Of a DNA stretch of 64,000 bases, positions 51,143 through 59,877 are shown one piece after another. Under the pieces are notes generated by a model. It ran no database searches, was not told where the DNA came from, and saw nothing but the letters and a program-made list of their open reading frames with translations. The stretch's first letter is position 1, and the number at the start of each line of letters is the position of its first letter. A program made the translations under genes and the position numbers. This DNA comes from Virgisporangium ochraceum (GTDB lineage: Bacteria > Actinomycetota > Actinomycetes > Mycobacteriales > Micromonosporaceae), in NCBI RefSeq assembly GCF_016863655.1, contig NZ_BOPH01000142.1, positions 1 to 64,000 of the forward strand, given 5' to 3'.

Positions 51143-51236
51143 GGCAATCACCGTGCCAAGGGCCACAGGCAATCACCGTGCCAAGGGCCGCAGGCAATCA
51201 CCGTGCCAAGGGCCGCAGGCAATCACCGTGCCATGG
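51143..51236. repeat. 25-bp tandem repeat, 3.8 copies
   Basis: Units of GGCAATCACCGTGCCAAGGG plus five bases begin at 51143, 51168, 51193 and 51218. Copies differ at only a few bases. They lie upstream of the minus-strand membrane-protein gene and of the plus-strand WXG gene. Read on the minus strand each unit contains TTGGCACGGTGATTGCC (first base varies). The remainder of 51111-51490 holds only this, the boxes at 51376-51418 and the leader of the WXG gene. Confidence 0.9.
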
Positions 51237-51375
51237 GGCGGGCTGCGGGCGCGCCGGCCGGGGCGCGCCCGCGCCATCCTCACCCCACCGTGAGGTCTCG
51301 CGGGACCCGTCGACCCCGACCGAAGAAGCTTCGCGGTCCTCAAGACCCATTTATCGGACAGCATGTGCGACCGAC

Positions 51376-51418
51376 TTATCCACACCCGCTTAGCCGGTAT
51401 TGTCCGAAGTTATCCACA
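51376..51418 (+). promoter_or_regulatory. Pair of TTATCCACA boxes (DnaA-box-like)
   Basis: TTATCCACA occurs exactly at 51376-51384 and 51410-51418. TTGTCCGAA and TTGTCCGAC occur at 51400-51408 and 51434-51442, and a reversed copy ends near 51360. The nearest box lies 73 bp before the WXG-gene ATG, in coding orientation. Compare 22758-22788 upstream of ybaB. Confidence 0.55.
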
Positions 51419-51490
51419 GCAATGGACTGCCCCTTGTCCGACGCATCCCCAGAACCGTTCGATGTAAGAGCCCAACCTGGGGAGGACGAC

Positions 51491-52621
51491 ATGGGCTTCT
51501 CTGTTGACGCCGCCGCACTGGCCGGACTGCCACGCCAACTCGACCGGCTGGAGGAGGATGCGACGACCGCCCGCACCTACCTGCAGCGGTACACGCAGCT
51601 CAACGCCGGTGAAGGCATCATCAACCTGATCCTCGGCGGCCACCGCGAGGCGACCAGGAAGGTCAGCGAGTTCTACTGGCTGGTGAACGCGGTCGCCGAC
51701 GGCCAGTCCCGGGCGGTCTCGTCGTCGGTGGCCCATTACCGCCAGACCGACGTGGCCGCAGCCGCGGCCTTCGACGCGAAACTGCCGACGGTCGCGTCTC
51801 CGCCGCAGCTCGACCCGGCTCTCAGTAGCGCCGGCTTCGTCGATCGCGGCGAGCCGCAGAGCGACCTGACCACGCCGAAGGACTACTCGACCGAGTACAG
51901 GTTCGAGATGAAGTGGCACTCCTACCTGAGCCCGACCAGCTACGTCCGCAACGTGATCTGGAAGGCGACGGTGCTGGCGGCCAGGTTCGGCATCATGGAC
52001 AAGCCCATCGACATCTTCCTCGAGTGGCTGAAGCCCTTCCTCGGAGACTGGGACGCGTTCCGCGCCTGCGCCGACGTCCACGAGAACCTTGCCGACGCCA
52101 CGGTCACGATGGGTACGAACATGCGCAGCGGCGCCAACGACTCCCAGTACGTCTGGACCGGCAACGCGGCCAACGCATGCCGACGCGACCTCGGCGGCAT
52201 CGCGGACGCGCTGAACCTCGCCAACAGGAAGCTGACCGAGCTGTCAGCCGAGTACCGCAGCGTCGCCGAGTCGACCCGCAAGCTGGCCGAAGCGGTCGCG
52301 GCGCTGGTGGTGGTGGCCGCCGACCTGGCCGCGATGGCCCTGCTCTCCCTGACCGCCGCGGCTCGTGGTGGACCCGGCCCCACCCTGGCCGTCAACGTGG
52401 CCGTCGGCGCGAGGTCGATCTGGCAGGTCATCGAGATCGGCATGAAGATCCTCGACTCCATCAAGATCGCCGAGTCGGGCGCCAAGGCGTTCACGTCCGG
52501 CATGGACGGCTTCAACGTCATCGATCCGAAGGGACCCATGCCCGCCCTGGCCGGCGGCGCGACGCCCGCCTACACCCCGCCCGTCCACGGCGGCGGAGGC
52601 AGGGTCCCCGCGTTCACCTGA
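51491..52621 (+). CDS. WXG-motif helical protein, type VII-like
   Basis: 376 residues from ATG 51491 (GGGGAGGACGAC upstream). The WTG at residues 222-224 (YVWTGNAAN) is the WXG turn of a helical-hairpin region (~195-275); the N-terminal 100 residues are also helical, a second hydrophobic helix lies at ~275-300, and the tail is Pro/Gly-rich. It resembles long WXG100/PPE-like proteins of actinobacteria. No EccC or EccB is nearby. The longer frame from 51203 begins in the tandem repeats and is not used. Confidence 0.65.
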   Translation: MGFSVDAAALAGLPRQLDRLEEDATTARTYLQRYTQLNAGEGIINLILGGHREATRKVSEFYWLVNAVADGQSRAVSSSVAHYRQTDVAAAAAFDAKLPTVASPPQLDPALSSAGFVDRGEPQSDLTTPKDYSTEYRFEMKWHSYLSPTSYVRNVIWKATVLAARFGIMDKPIDIFLEWLKPFLGDWDAFRACADVHENLADATVTMGTNMRSGANDSQYVWTGNAANACRRDLGGIADALNLANRKLTELSAEYRSVAESTRKLAEAVAALVVVAADLAAMALLSLTAAARGGPGPTLAVNVAVGARSIWQVIEIGMKILDSIKIAESGAKAFTSGMDGFNVIDPKGPMPALAGGATPAYTPPVHGGGGRVPAFT

Positions 52622-52650
52622 ACCTCACCCCTTCACCGAGGAGCACTCCG

Positions 52651-53232
52651 ATGAGCGTCCCCTGCGGCTCCGCCGCGCCCTTCCCCGTCCTCGACCGCCG
52701 CATCCGCGACGAGCTCACCGCTCACCGCGAGAAGGTCTTCGCCGCGCTCAGCCGGCATTCGGATCCGGCACTCCGCGAGATCGGTCGACTGCTCGCCGCT
52801 GGCGCGGCATCGCCGCAGCAACTACGCGAGGACCCGTTGCGCGCCGACCAGCTCCGGCGCATCGCACGAAAGCTCAAGGAGATGGACCCGCAGACGCGCG
52901 GACCGGGCACGAACCCCAGCGGCTCGCCGACGCAACCCGACGGACCGAACCGGCCCCCACACGGCTCGGGCGCGCAACTCACTCCCGTGGGTACCCCGTT
53001 CATGGGACCGGGTGCGCCACCCGTTCCCGCCGGCGCACCGGTCACCGGGCGGGATACGCAGCCCACCAGAGCGGGCGCACGATCCGAGGGAGCGAGCTCG
53101 TCCCACGACCGGGACGAAGCTGGTCACGCGCACCAAGCGGGACCTGCTCGCGAACCGACCACACCGACCCGGACAATAGTGCGGGAGGTGTGCCCGCCAT
53201 CCGGCGGCGAGCCGACACGACCGGCGGGTTAG
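52651..53232 (+). CDS. Small protein with proline-rich tail
   Basis: 193 residues, ATG with GAGGAG upstream. Residues 1-85 are helical (LDRRIRDELTAHREKVFAAL); the rest is a disordered Pro/Gly/Thr-rich tail. It sits 29 bp after the WXG gene and 38 bp before the FtsK-like gene, so the three are an operon. No family recognised. Confidence 0.6.
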   Translation: MSVPCGSAAPFPVLDRRIRDELTAHREKVFAALSRHSDPALREIGRLLAAGAASPQQLREDPLRADQLRRIARKLKEMDPQTRGPGTNPSGSPTQPDGPNRPPHGSGAQLTPVGTPFMGPGAPPVPAGAPVTGRDTQPTRAGARSEGASSSHDRDEAGHAHQAGPAREPTTPTRTIVREVCPPSGGEPTRPAG

Positions 53233-53270
53233 GTTACCGTTCCGGGCAAGGACTCGGCAGGGAGGGTCTC

Positions 53271-55952
53271 GTGGCACGGCTGCGCACTCGGGTCGAGCGG
53301 GCTGCTGTGCTGCACAGGCAGGCGGCCGCCGCGATCGCGGCGACGGCGAGCGCGGTTGACGGGTACTCCCCGTCCAGCGCCCCGGCCGAGCAGTACGCCG
53401 AGCAGCACGAACTCGCGGCGCGTCTTCGGTCGGCCGCGGCCGACCTGGTTCCCGGTTGGCTGGGATCGGGCCTCGACGCGGTGTCGGCCGCTACGCCGGC
53501 CGGTGGCACGGGGGTGCCGGCCTTCCTGCGTCTCGGCATGGCCCACCCTCTCGACGACGCCGCTTTCCCCGCGATCGCACCCCTCTTCGGGACCGGGCAT
53601 CTCGCAATCGACGCCGACGCCCGCGACCCCCGGGTGGCCGGGCTGCTGCGCAGCGTGCTGCTGAGGTTGGTCGCGGCGGCCATCCCGGGTGCGCTGCACA
53701 TCAGGGTCATCGACGCGGCCGGCGAGGGTGACACGATCGCCGCCTTCGCCGGTCTGCCGAACCTGCCGCCACCGATCACAGACCACCCGGGCATGCAGTC
53801 GGTCCTCATCGAGGCCGACCAATGGATCCGCAACACCCCACCACCGGGCACCGCCGCACCAGGCACCGCCGTATCGGGCACGGGCGTAGCAGGCAACGCC
53901 GTACCAGGCGCCACTCCACCGGGCACCGCCGTACCAAGCACCGCCGCACCAATCACGGCCGCACCGGGCAACGCCGCACCAGGCACCAAGAGCCCGGGCC
54001 CAACGCCGAACACCGCCATCCCCACGGGCAGCACCCCCTGGGCAGACACCAGACCACCCGCGAACATCCCCGGACGTCCCACCGAGCCGACCACCGAGCC
54101 GACCACCGAGGAACAGACCGAAAACGCGACCGTCGACGTCCCGCCGCCGGACCGGTACTTCGTCCTCGTCATCGCGTCACTTCCCGAGCTGACCGACGGG
54201 AACGACCTCGCCCGCATCGCCCACCTCGCCCGGACCGGGGTCGCCCACCGGCTGCACCTGATCGTGGCCGGCTGGCCGCCGCCACCGCTCACCGCCGAGA
54301 CCACCCAGGCGCCGCTGCCGCACAGCACCCAGGTGTCGTTGCGCAACCCGTACGTCTGGGTGGGTGACCCGCCCGGGGCCACGTACTCGGGCAGCGGCGT
54401 CGGACCGGCGCGGCTCAACGCACCGGTGTACCTCGACCCCGAGCCTCCCGCCGACGTCATCAGGCGCGTCTGCGCCGAACTGGCGGAACAGGAACCCGGA
54501 AGTGTGGAGCCGCCGACGTGGGCGCCGTCCGCCCAGCGGTGGGGTGACTACATCCGCGCGGCCCAGCGGCTGGACGCCGCCCGGCGACAGGCGGCGAAGG
54601 TGGTCACCGAGCAGACCGCGGCCGTCAAGCGGGTGCGAGCCGAGCTGTCCACGGCCCGGCGGCAGGTCGCCGTGCAGCAGAACCGGATCGGCGACCTGAT
54701 CCGCGACGGGCAGCCGGTCCCGTTGCGGCCCACGGCGACGGACCTCAGCGCCGCGGACGCCGCCCTCGGCCGCCTGGCCCAGGCCGCGTCCCAACGGGCC
54801 GCGGCCGCCCGTTCGGCCCTGACCACACCGACCGGCGGCTACCCCACCGTGACGGGCGGCATCCCCACCGGCGGCATGATCAACCCGGGGACCGGCACAG
54901 GCGGCTTCCCGGTAGTGACACCACGTCCGGGACCCGCACCGCACCCCCAGGCCACGTCCGGTTGGGCCCAGCCGGCCGCGTACGGGCGGACCGGCCAGGG
55001 ACCGGTACAGGTCACCAGCCCGCCAAGGCCAGGCAGCCCTGCCCAACACCCAGCAAGACCAGCCGCCCCGGGCCAACACCCACCCAGGCCGGGCAACTCC
55101 GGCCAGCACCCGCCATCAGGCCAGCACCCACTGTCAGGCCAAGGCCAGCACCCGCCATCAGGCCAGCACCCACTGTCAGGCCAAGGCCAGCACCCACAGG
55201 CAGGCAGACCCAGCCCCGGTCCCACAGGAAGGCCACCCACCCCGGGCGGCTACGCGCCGGTGTCAGGCCCCGGCTATCCCCCGGTGTCAGGACCGGGAAG
55301 CCGCCCACCCGTATCGGGCCCGGGCGGACACCCACCCGTATCCGGCCCGGGCGGACACCCACCCGTATCCGGCCCGGGCGGACACCCACCCGTATCCGGC
55401 GTCCCCAACCCGCTCCACGTCAACACCGGCTCCTTCCCTACGGTGCACAGTGGCGCCTTCCCCGTCGTCAGTGCGCCGCCCGGTACCGGCGTCCATCCGC
55501 CGGCCAGTGCGCCGTCGGTGCCGGTGCCGGCCGGGCCGCCATCGGCGAATCCGCGGTTGCCGGAAGCGGCGATGACGATGATCGGGGAGGCACGGGCGAC
55601 GCTGCAGCGGGCCGACGCCGAACTGTCGGACATCGACGCGCGTATCAAGCGGTCGCCGGGTGCCCGCAACGGCATCATCTACTTCTCGTACGCGGTGCTC
55701 TTCGCGCTCGCGCAGGTGCCGCTGCTGTTCATGCTCATCCTCGGCGGCGACGTCACGCCCCTGACGGTGACACCGTGTGCGGTGGTCCTGATCTTCCTGT
55801 CGTTCGCCCTCGCCTGGCTGACGATCGGGTTCGCCTACCGGGAACCCAGTGGGCAGCGGCCGCGGCGGACACCCGCGCTCGGGCTCGTGATCAGCCTGAT
55901 CGCCGCGACACCCGCCTTCGTCAGCACGTTCTGGACCGTGTTCTTCAACTGA
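53271..55952 (+). CDS. FtsK/SpoIIIE-like membrane protein lacking a P-loop
   Basis: 893 residues from GTG 53271 (GGGAGG upstream). A helical head; ~100-190 and ~285-420 resemble the degenerate ATPase segments of actinobacterial FtsK/SpoIIIE-type proteins (HLAIDADARDPRVAGLL, LHLIVAGWPPPPLTAETTQ, NAPVYLDPEPP), split by a Pro/Ala/Gly-Thr repeat linker (~190-285). A coiled coil (~430-490) and repeats follow, and two membrane helices close the protein at ~805-885. No GxxxxGK[ST] motif is seen, so ATP hydrolysis is doubtful. The family call is tentative. Confidence 0.55.
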   Translation: MARLRTRVERAAVLHRQAAAAIAATASAVDGYSPSSAPAEQYAEQHELAARLRSAAADLVPGWLGSGLDAVSAATPAGGTGVPAFLRLGMAHPLDDAAFPAIAPLFGTGHLAIDADARDPRVAGLLRSVLLRLVAAAIPGALHIRVIDAAGEGDTIAAFAGLPNLPPPITDHPGMQSVLIEADQWIRNTPPPGTAAPGTAVSGTGVAGNAVPGATPPGTAVPSTAAPITAAPGNAAPGTKSPGPTPNTAIPTGSTPWADTRPPANIPGRPTEPTTEPTTEEQTENATVDVPPPDRYFVLVIASLPELTDGNDLARIAHLARTGVAHRLHLIVAGWPPPPLTAETTQAPLPHSTQVSLRNPYVWVGDPPGATYSGSGVGPARLNAPVYLDPEPPADVIRRVCAELAEQEPGSVEPPTWAPSAQRWGDYIRAAQRLDAARRQAAKVVTEQTAAVKRVRAELSTARRQVAVQQNRIGDLIRDGQPVPLRPTATDLSAADAALGRLAQAASQRAAAARSALTTPTGGYPTVTGGIPTGGMINPGTGTGGFPVVTPRPGPAPHPQATSGWAQPAAYGRTGQGPVQVTSPPRPGSPAQHPARPAAPGQHPPRPGNSGQHPPSGQHPLSGQGQHPPSGQHPLSGQGQHPQAGRPSPGPTGRPPTPGGYAPVSGPGYPPVSGPGSRPPVSGPGGHPPVSGPGGHPPVSGPGGHPPVSGVPNPLHVNTGSFPTVHSGAFPVVSAPPGTGVHPPASAPSVPVPAGPPSANPRLPEAAMTMIGEARATLQRADAELSDIDARIKRSPGARNGIIYFSYAVLFALAQVPLLFMLILGGDVTPLTVTPCAVVLIFLSFALAWLTIGFAYREPSGQRPRRTPALGLVISLIAATPAFVSTFWTVFFN
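55303..55400. repeat. 27-bp tandem repeat coding GPGGHPPVS
   Basis: About four copies of a 27-bp unit encode GPGGHPPVS in the FtsK-like protein; a 45-bp duplicated unit (SGQHPLSGQGQHPP) lies just upstream near 55106-55195. Both are in frame, so copy-number change would keep the protein intact. Confidence 0.85.
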
Positions 55953-55968
55953 GGCAGAAGGAAACGGG

Positions 55969-56649
55969 TTAGCCGCGGATTATCAGGCTCATCGCCTCGG
56001 CCCGGGACTTCGCGTCGTCGCGGAGCATGCCGCGGACGGCCGACGTCACCGTGCGGGAGCCGCCCTTCTGCACGCCGCGCATCGCCATGCACATGTGCTC
56101 GCACTCCAGCACCACGATCGCGCCCCTCGGGTTCAGGCGCTCCATCAGCAGGTCGGCGATCTGCGCCGTCAGGCGCTCCTGCACCTGCGGGCGACGGGCG
56201 AACGCCTCCACCAGCCGGGCCAGCTTCGACAAACCGGTGATCCGACCGTCAGGGCCGGGCACGTAACCGATGTGCGCCACCCCGTGGAACGGCAACAGGT
56301 GGTGCTCGCAGAGGCTCGTCACCTCGATGTCGCGGACCAGCACCAGCTCGTCGTGGTTTGCCTCGAACGTCGTGGTCAGCACGTCGCGCGGATCCACCCG
56401 CAGGCCGGCCAGCAGCTCGGCGTACGCGCGCGCCACCCGGGCCGGGGTCTCACGCAGGCCGTCACGGTCGGGATCCTCCCCCACCGCGACCAGGATCTCG
56501 CGGACCGCCGCCTCGATGCGGGGCAGATCGACCGCCTTCTCCACCGGGCCACCCGCGTGACGACCGTTGATGATGCGCGCCGCGAGATAGTCCAGCTCGT
56601 CGGGGTCGGGCTCCGTGGAGGAGAACGAGACGGAAGAACGGCCGTCCAC
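55969..56649 (-). CDS. folE: GTP cyclohydrolase I
   Basis: 226 residues. SLCEHHLLPFHG and CEHMCMAMRGV supply the Cys/His zinc ligands; GEDPDRDGLRETPARVARA is the family N-terminal motif. It makes dihydroneopterin triphosphate, the first step of folate synthesis. GTG start at 56649, inside a hairpin. It follows ftsH on the same strand (44-bp gap) and is convergent with the FtsK-like gene. Confidence 0.95.
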   Translation of the reverse strand: MDGRSSVSFSSTEPDPDELDYLAARIINGRHAGGPVEKAVDLPRIEAAVREILVAVGEDPDRDGLRETPARVARAYAELLAGLRVDPRDVLTTTFEANHDELVLVRDIEVTSLCEHHLLPFHGVAHIGYVPGPDGRITGLSKLARLVEAFARRPQVQERLTAQIADLLMERLNPRGAIVVLECEHMCMAMRGVQKGGSRTVTSAVRGMLRDDAKSRAEAMSLIIRG

Positions 56650-56671
56650 GCCGCTGAGCGTGGACCGGCCG
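56639..56671 (-). promoter_or_regulatory. Hairpin over the folE start codon
   Basis: CGGCCGTCCACG (56639-56650) pairs with CGTGGACCGGCCG (56659-56671) with one bulged base. The folE GTG (56647-56649) lies in one arm, so the structure could lower folE translation or act as a weak terminator after ftsH. Confidence 0.5.
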
Positions 56672-56693
56672 TCCCGTTCTGAGCTGCTCAGTG

Positions 56694-58700
56694 TCAGCCG
56701 TCCGTACCGTCGGCGGCGGTCTTGGTTCCCACCGACACCGTGCCGGACTCGCCGGCCGGAGGCGGCGGAGGCAGGGCAGCCGCGTCGGAGCCGTTCGCAC
56801 CGATCGCCGGCCGGCGACGGCGGCCGTTGACGTTGTACGGCGCCATCGGCGGACGCTTCTCGACCCGGGCGCAGATGCGCGCCATGTCGGCCTGGCTGAC
56901 CGTCTCGCGCTCCATCAGCTCACCGACGAGGTTGTCGAGGATGTCGCGGTACTCGACCAGGATCTCCCAGGCCTCGTCGTGGGCCAGTTCGATGAGCGAC
57001 CGCACCTCGTTGTCGATCTCGGCGGCGATCTTCTCCGAGTAGTCACGCTCGTGGCCGACCGTGCGGCCGAGGAACGGCTCGCCGTCGGTCTTGCCGTACT
57101 TCACGGCGCCCAGCTTGGCGCTCATGCCGTACTCGGTGACCATCGCCCGGGCCAGCCCGGTCGCCTTCTGGATGTCGTCACCCGCACCGGTGGTCGGCTC
57201 GTGGAACACCAGTTCCTCGGCGGCCCGTCCGCCCAACGCGTACGCCAGCGTGTCGATCATTTCGGCACGCGTCTGCGTGTACTTGTCCTCGGTCGGCAGG
57301 ACCAGCGTGTGACCGAGCGAGCGGCCACGCGGCAGGATCGTCACCTTGTGCACCGGAGCCGAGTGCGGCAACGCCCACGCGACAAGCGCGTGACCCGACT
57401 CGTGGTACGCGGTGATCTTCTTCTCGTGGTCGCTCATCGCGCGGGTGCGGCGCTCAGGACCGGCGATGACCCGGTCGATCGCCTCTTCGAGCGCGTCGTT
57501 CACGATGGCCCGCTTGTTCTCACGCGCGGTGAGCAGCGCCGACTCGTTGATCACGTTGGCCAGGTCGGCACCGGTGAAGCCGGGCGTACGGCGGGCGACC
57601 GAGTCGAGGTCGACGTCGGGCGCGAACGGCTTGCCCTTGGCGTGCACCCGCAGGATCGCCTTGCGGCCCTCCATGTCGGGACGGTCGACGGCGATCTGCC
57701 GGTCGAACCGGCCGGGACGCAGCAGCGCCGGGTCGAGGATGTCGGGTCGGTTGGTGGCCGCGATCAGGATGACCCCGCCCTTGGCGTCGAAGCCGTCCAT
57801 CTCGACGAGAAGCTGGTTCAGCGTCTGCTCACGCTCGTCGTGACCACCACCGAGGCCGGCGCCGCGGTGACGGCCGACCGCGTCGATCTCGTCGACGAAG
57901 ACGATCGCCGGTGCGTTCGACTTCGCCTGCTCGAACAGGTCGCGGACCCGGGAGGCACCGACACCCACGAACATCTCGACGAAGTCGGAACCCGAGATCG
58001 TGTAGAACGGCACCCCCGCCTCACCGGCAACGGCACGGGCGAGCAGCGTCTTACCGGTACCGGGCGGGCCGTACAGCAGCACACCCTTGGGGATCTTCGC
58101 GCCGAGCGCCTGGTACTTGGCCGGAGCCTGCAGGAAGTCCTTGATCTCGTGCAGTTCCTCGACAGCCTCGTCGGCGCCCGCCACGTCGGCGAACGTCGTC
58201 TTCGGCATGTCCTTGGAGATGAGCTTCGCCTTGGACTTGCCGAAGTTCAGGACCCGCGACCCGCCGCCCTGCATCTGCGACATGAACAGCAGCAGCAGGA
58301 TCACCAGCACCGCGATCGGCAGCAGGTTCACCAGGAGGCTGACGAAGATGCTGTCCTTCGTGACCTTGATGTCCCACTTCTCGATCGTGCCCGCGGCCTT
58401 CAGCTCGTTGAGCTCGGTGTACAGGTCGTCCATCGACTCGGCCGGGATCGACGCCTGGATGCGGTCGGTGTCGGTGCCCTTGACCTTCACCTTGTTCTTC
58501 AGAACGAGGTTGAGGGTCTGCTCCTTGTCTTCGACGAGCACCGTCTTCGCGTTACCGGAGCGAAGGTTGCTCAAGACGTCGGAGGTGTCCCACTTGGTGT
58601 AGGTGGGTCCGCCCGAGATCAGGTAGCTCAGGGCGACAGCGCCAGCGATGACCAGGATGATCCACACCAGCGGTCGGCGGAACAAGCGAGTACGTTCCAT
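56694..58700 (-). CDS. ftsH: ATP-dependent zinc metalloprotease FtsH
   Basis: 668 residues, the usual size. Two N-terminal helices (about 12-30 and 125-145) flank an extracytoplasmic domain; the AAA+ module shows GPPGTGKT, IVFVDEID and the second region of homology ATNRPDILDPALLRPGRFDR; the protease has HESGH. Membrane-bound hexamer that degrades short-lived and misassembled membrane proteins. ATG at 58700 matches the conserved ERTRLFRRP start; the frame open to 58790 is not used. Confidence 0.97.
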   Translation of the reverse strand: MERTRLFRRPLVWIILVIAGAVALSYLISGGPTYTKWDTSDVLSNLRSGNAKTVLVEDKEQTLNLVLKNKVKVKGTDTDRIQASIPAESMDDLYTELNELKAAGTIEKWDIKVTKDSIFVSLLVNLLPIAVLVILLLLFMSQMQGGGSRVLNFGKSKAKLISKDMPKTTFADVAGADEAVEELHEIKDFLQAPAKYQALGAKIPKGVLLYGPPGTGKTLLARAVAGEAGVPFYTISGSDFVEMFVGVGASRVRDLFEQAKSNAPAIVFVDEIDAVGRHRGAGLGGGHDEREQTLNQLLVEMDGFDAKGGVILIAATNRPDILDPALLRPGRFDRQIAVDRPDMEGRKAILRVHAKGKPFAPDVDLDSVARRTPGFTGADLANVINESALLTARENKRAIVNDALEEAIDRVIAGPERRTRAMSDHEKKITAYHESGHALVAWALPHSAPVHKVTILPRGRSLGHTLVLPTEDKYTQTRAEMIDTLAYALGGRAAEELVFHEPTTGAGDDIQKATGLARAMVTEYGMSAKLGAVKYGKTDGEPFLGRTVGHERDYSEKIAAEIDNEVRSLIELAHDEAWEILVEYRDILDNLVGELMERETVSQADMARICARVEKRPPMAPYNVNGRRRRPAIGANGSDAAALPPPPPAGESGTVSVGTKTAADGTDG

Positions 58701-58908
58701 ATCGTCGTCGAGCGCCGCGCGCCCGGCCCCTCCCGATCGGTGAGACAGCCAACCCCGGCTAGATCCGGGCCCGGTGCCGCCCTCGGCCACCGGTCATTTG
58801 ACGGTACACCGTTGTCACAGGTGGCGTGGATCGCCGGTTGACCCCTCCGGTGGAAGTCTCAGCCGGTTCACAGCATAAACCGGGCGAATCAGCCCCGAGG
58901 CCATGAAA

Positions 58909-59478
58909 TCAGCGCTGGTACACCGATGGCTTGAGGACCGCGACATCGGCCAGTTCCCGGTAACGCTCCGCATAGTCCAGCCCGTAGCCCACCACGAACT
59001 CCGTGGGGATGTCGAAGCCGACGTACCGCACGTCGAGCGGAACCCGCACCGCCTCGGGCTTGCGCAGCAGGGTCACCACATCGATCGAGCGGGCGCCGCG
59101 GCTCGCCAGGTACTTGAGGAGCCACGACAGCGTGAGCCCGGAGTCGACGATGTCCTCGACCACGATCACGTTGCGGCCCGCGATGTCGCGGTCGAGGTCC
59201 TTGAGGATGCGCACGACGCCTGACGACGAGGTCCCCTGGCCGTACGACGAGACGGCCATGAACTCGAGCTCGACCGGTGGCCCGTACCGGCCGAGCGCGC
59301 GGGCAAAGTCGGCCATGAACATCAGCGCGCCCTTGAGCACGCCGACAAGTAGCAGGGAGTCAGCATCGGCGTGATCGGCGGCGACCTGTTTGGCCAACTC
59401 GTCGGTCTTCGCTCGGATCTGCTCCTCGGTGACGATGACCCGGTCGATGTCGCCGGCGTACCAGGTGCCTTCGGCCAT
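58909..59478 (-). CDS. hpt: Hypoxanthine-guanine phosphoribosyltransferase
   Basis: 189 residues. VVEDIVDSGLTL is the PRPP-binding loop and LKGALMFMADFAR the substrate-side loop. It salvages hypoxanthine and guanine. MAEG at 59478 is chosen; MMRQ at 59499 has no ribosome site. hpt normally follows tilS directly; here a glxA/ggt insertion and a small gene lie between them. 208 bp precede ftsH. Confidence 0.95.
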   Translation of the reverse strand: MAEGTWYAGDIDRVIVTEEQIRAKTDELAKQVAADHADADSLLLVGVLKGALMFMADFARALGRYGPPVELEFMAVSSYGQGTSSSGVVRILKDLDRDIAGRNVIVVEDIVDSGLTLSWLLKYLASRGARSIDVVTLLRKPEAVRVPLDVRYVGFDIPTEFVVGYGLDYAERYRELADVAVLKPSVYQR

Positions 59479-59537
59479 GGGGCAAGCCTGCCGCATCAAG
59501 ATGCGTAAACAGGCCGCGGGTGGCTCTTTTCACGAGT

Positions 59538-59568
59538 GAAGGCCCGGCTGAACTTCAGCCGGGCCTTC
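59538..59568 (-). terminator. 15-bp perfect hairpin terminator
   Basis: GAAGGCCCGGCTGAA and its exact complement around a single base form a very stable stem, 26 bp after the stop of the 43-codon gene. It has no T tract (I-shaped terminator). It separates that gene from hpt. Confidence 0.7.
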
Positions 59569-59593
59569 TACGTATACAGATGGTCATCATCGG

Positions 59594-59725
59594 TCAGTGC
59601 CAGCGGGTCACCCGGAATCCGTCGGACGAGGGTGCCCAGTCGGCGCCGTCGCGGCTGTCGACGACCCACCCGAGGGCGGCGGCGATGGCGAGGAGGACGA
59701 AGACGGAGAGGAGGAAGAGTTCCAT
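59594..59725 (-). CDS. 43-residue single-helix membrane protein
   Basis: 44 codons including stop, too short for most gene callers. The first ~22 residues are a hydrophobic helix (LFLLSVFVLLAIAAALGW); the tail is polar and ends with RVTRWH. AAGGA lies ten bases before the ATG and a strong hairpin follows the stop. No family recognised; small membrane peptides often regulate transporters or proteases such as the neighbouring FtsH, which is conjecture. Confidence 0.6.
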   Translation of the reverse strand: MELFLLSVFVLLAIAAALGWVVDSRDGADWAPSSDGFRVTRWH

Positions 59726-59841
59726 GGTGGCCAGTCCTTAAATTAGGTCTTTGTGGGGATCTGGCCGGTGCGCACCGGTCTGTTGCCAATAAGCATGCGC
59801 TTCGCAAGGATTGATCGACAGTGGCAGCAATGCCACACATC

Positions 59842-59871
59842 TTCAACATCCTGCCATCGGCGGGTATCTTC
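59842..59871 (+). promoter_or_regulatory. Candidate leaderless promoter of the GlxA-type gene
   Basis: TTCAAC (59842-59847) and TATCTT (59866-59871) are 18 bp apart, with the ATG starting seven bases after the -10 hexamer, where transcription would begin. No ribosome site precedes the ATG. Confidence 0.45.
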
Positions 59872-59877
59872 GGTCAC

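Noticed and set aside
51143..51236. Four matches to the sigma-54 promoter consensus (TGGCAC-N5-TTGC) on the minus strand of the tandem repeat.
   Set aside because: Actinobacteria generally lack RpoN and its enhancer-binding activators, none is encoded here, and four tandem -24/-12 promoters would be unusual. The match is probably accidental to the repeat.
51376..51442. Possible replication origin because of DnaA-box-like repeats.
   Set aside because: Only two perfect boxes, no AT-rich unwinding region, and none of dnaA, dnaN, gyrB, rpmH or parAB nearby.
53822..55400. Repetitive DNA that might be taken for a CRISPR array.
   Set aside because: Repeats are in frame with the coding sequence, encode Pro/Gly-rich linkers, and lack unique spacers or cas genes.
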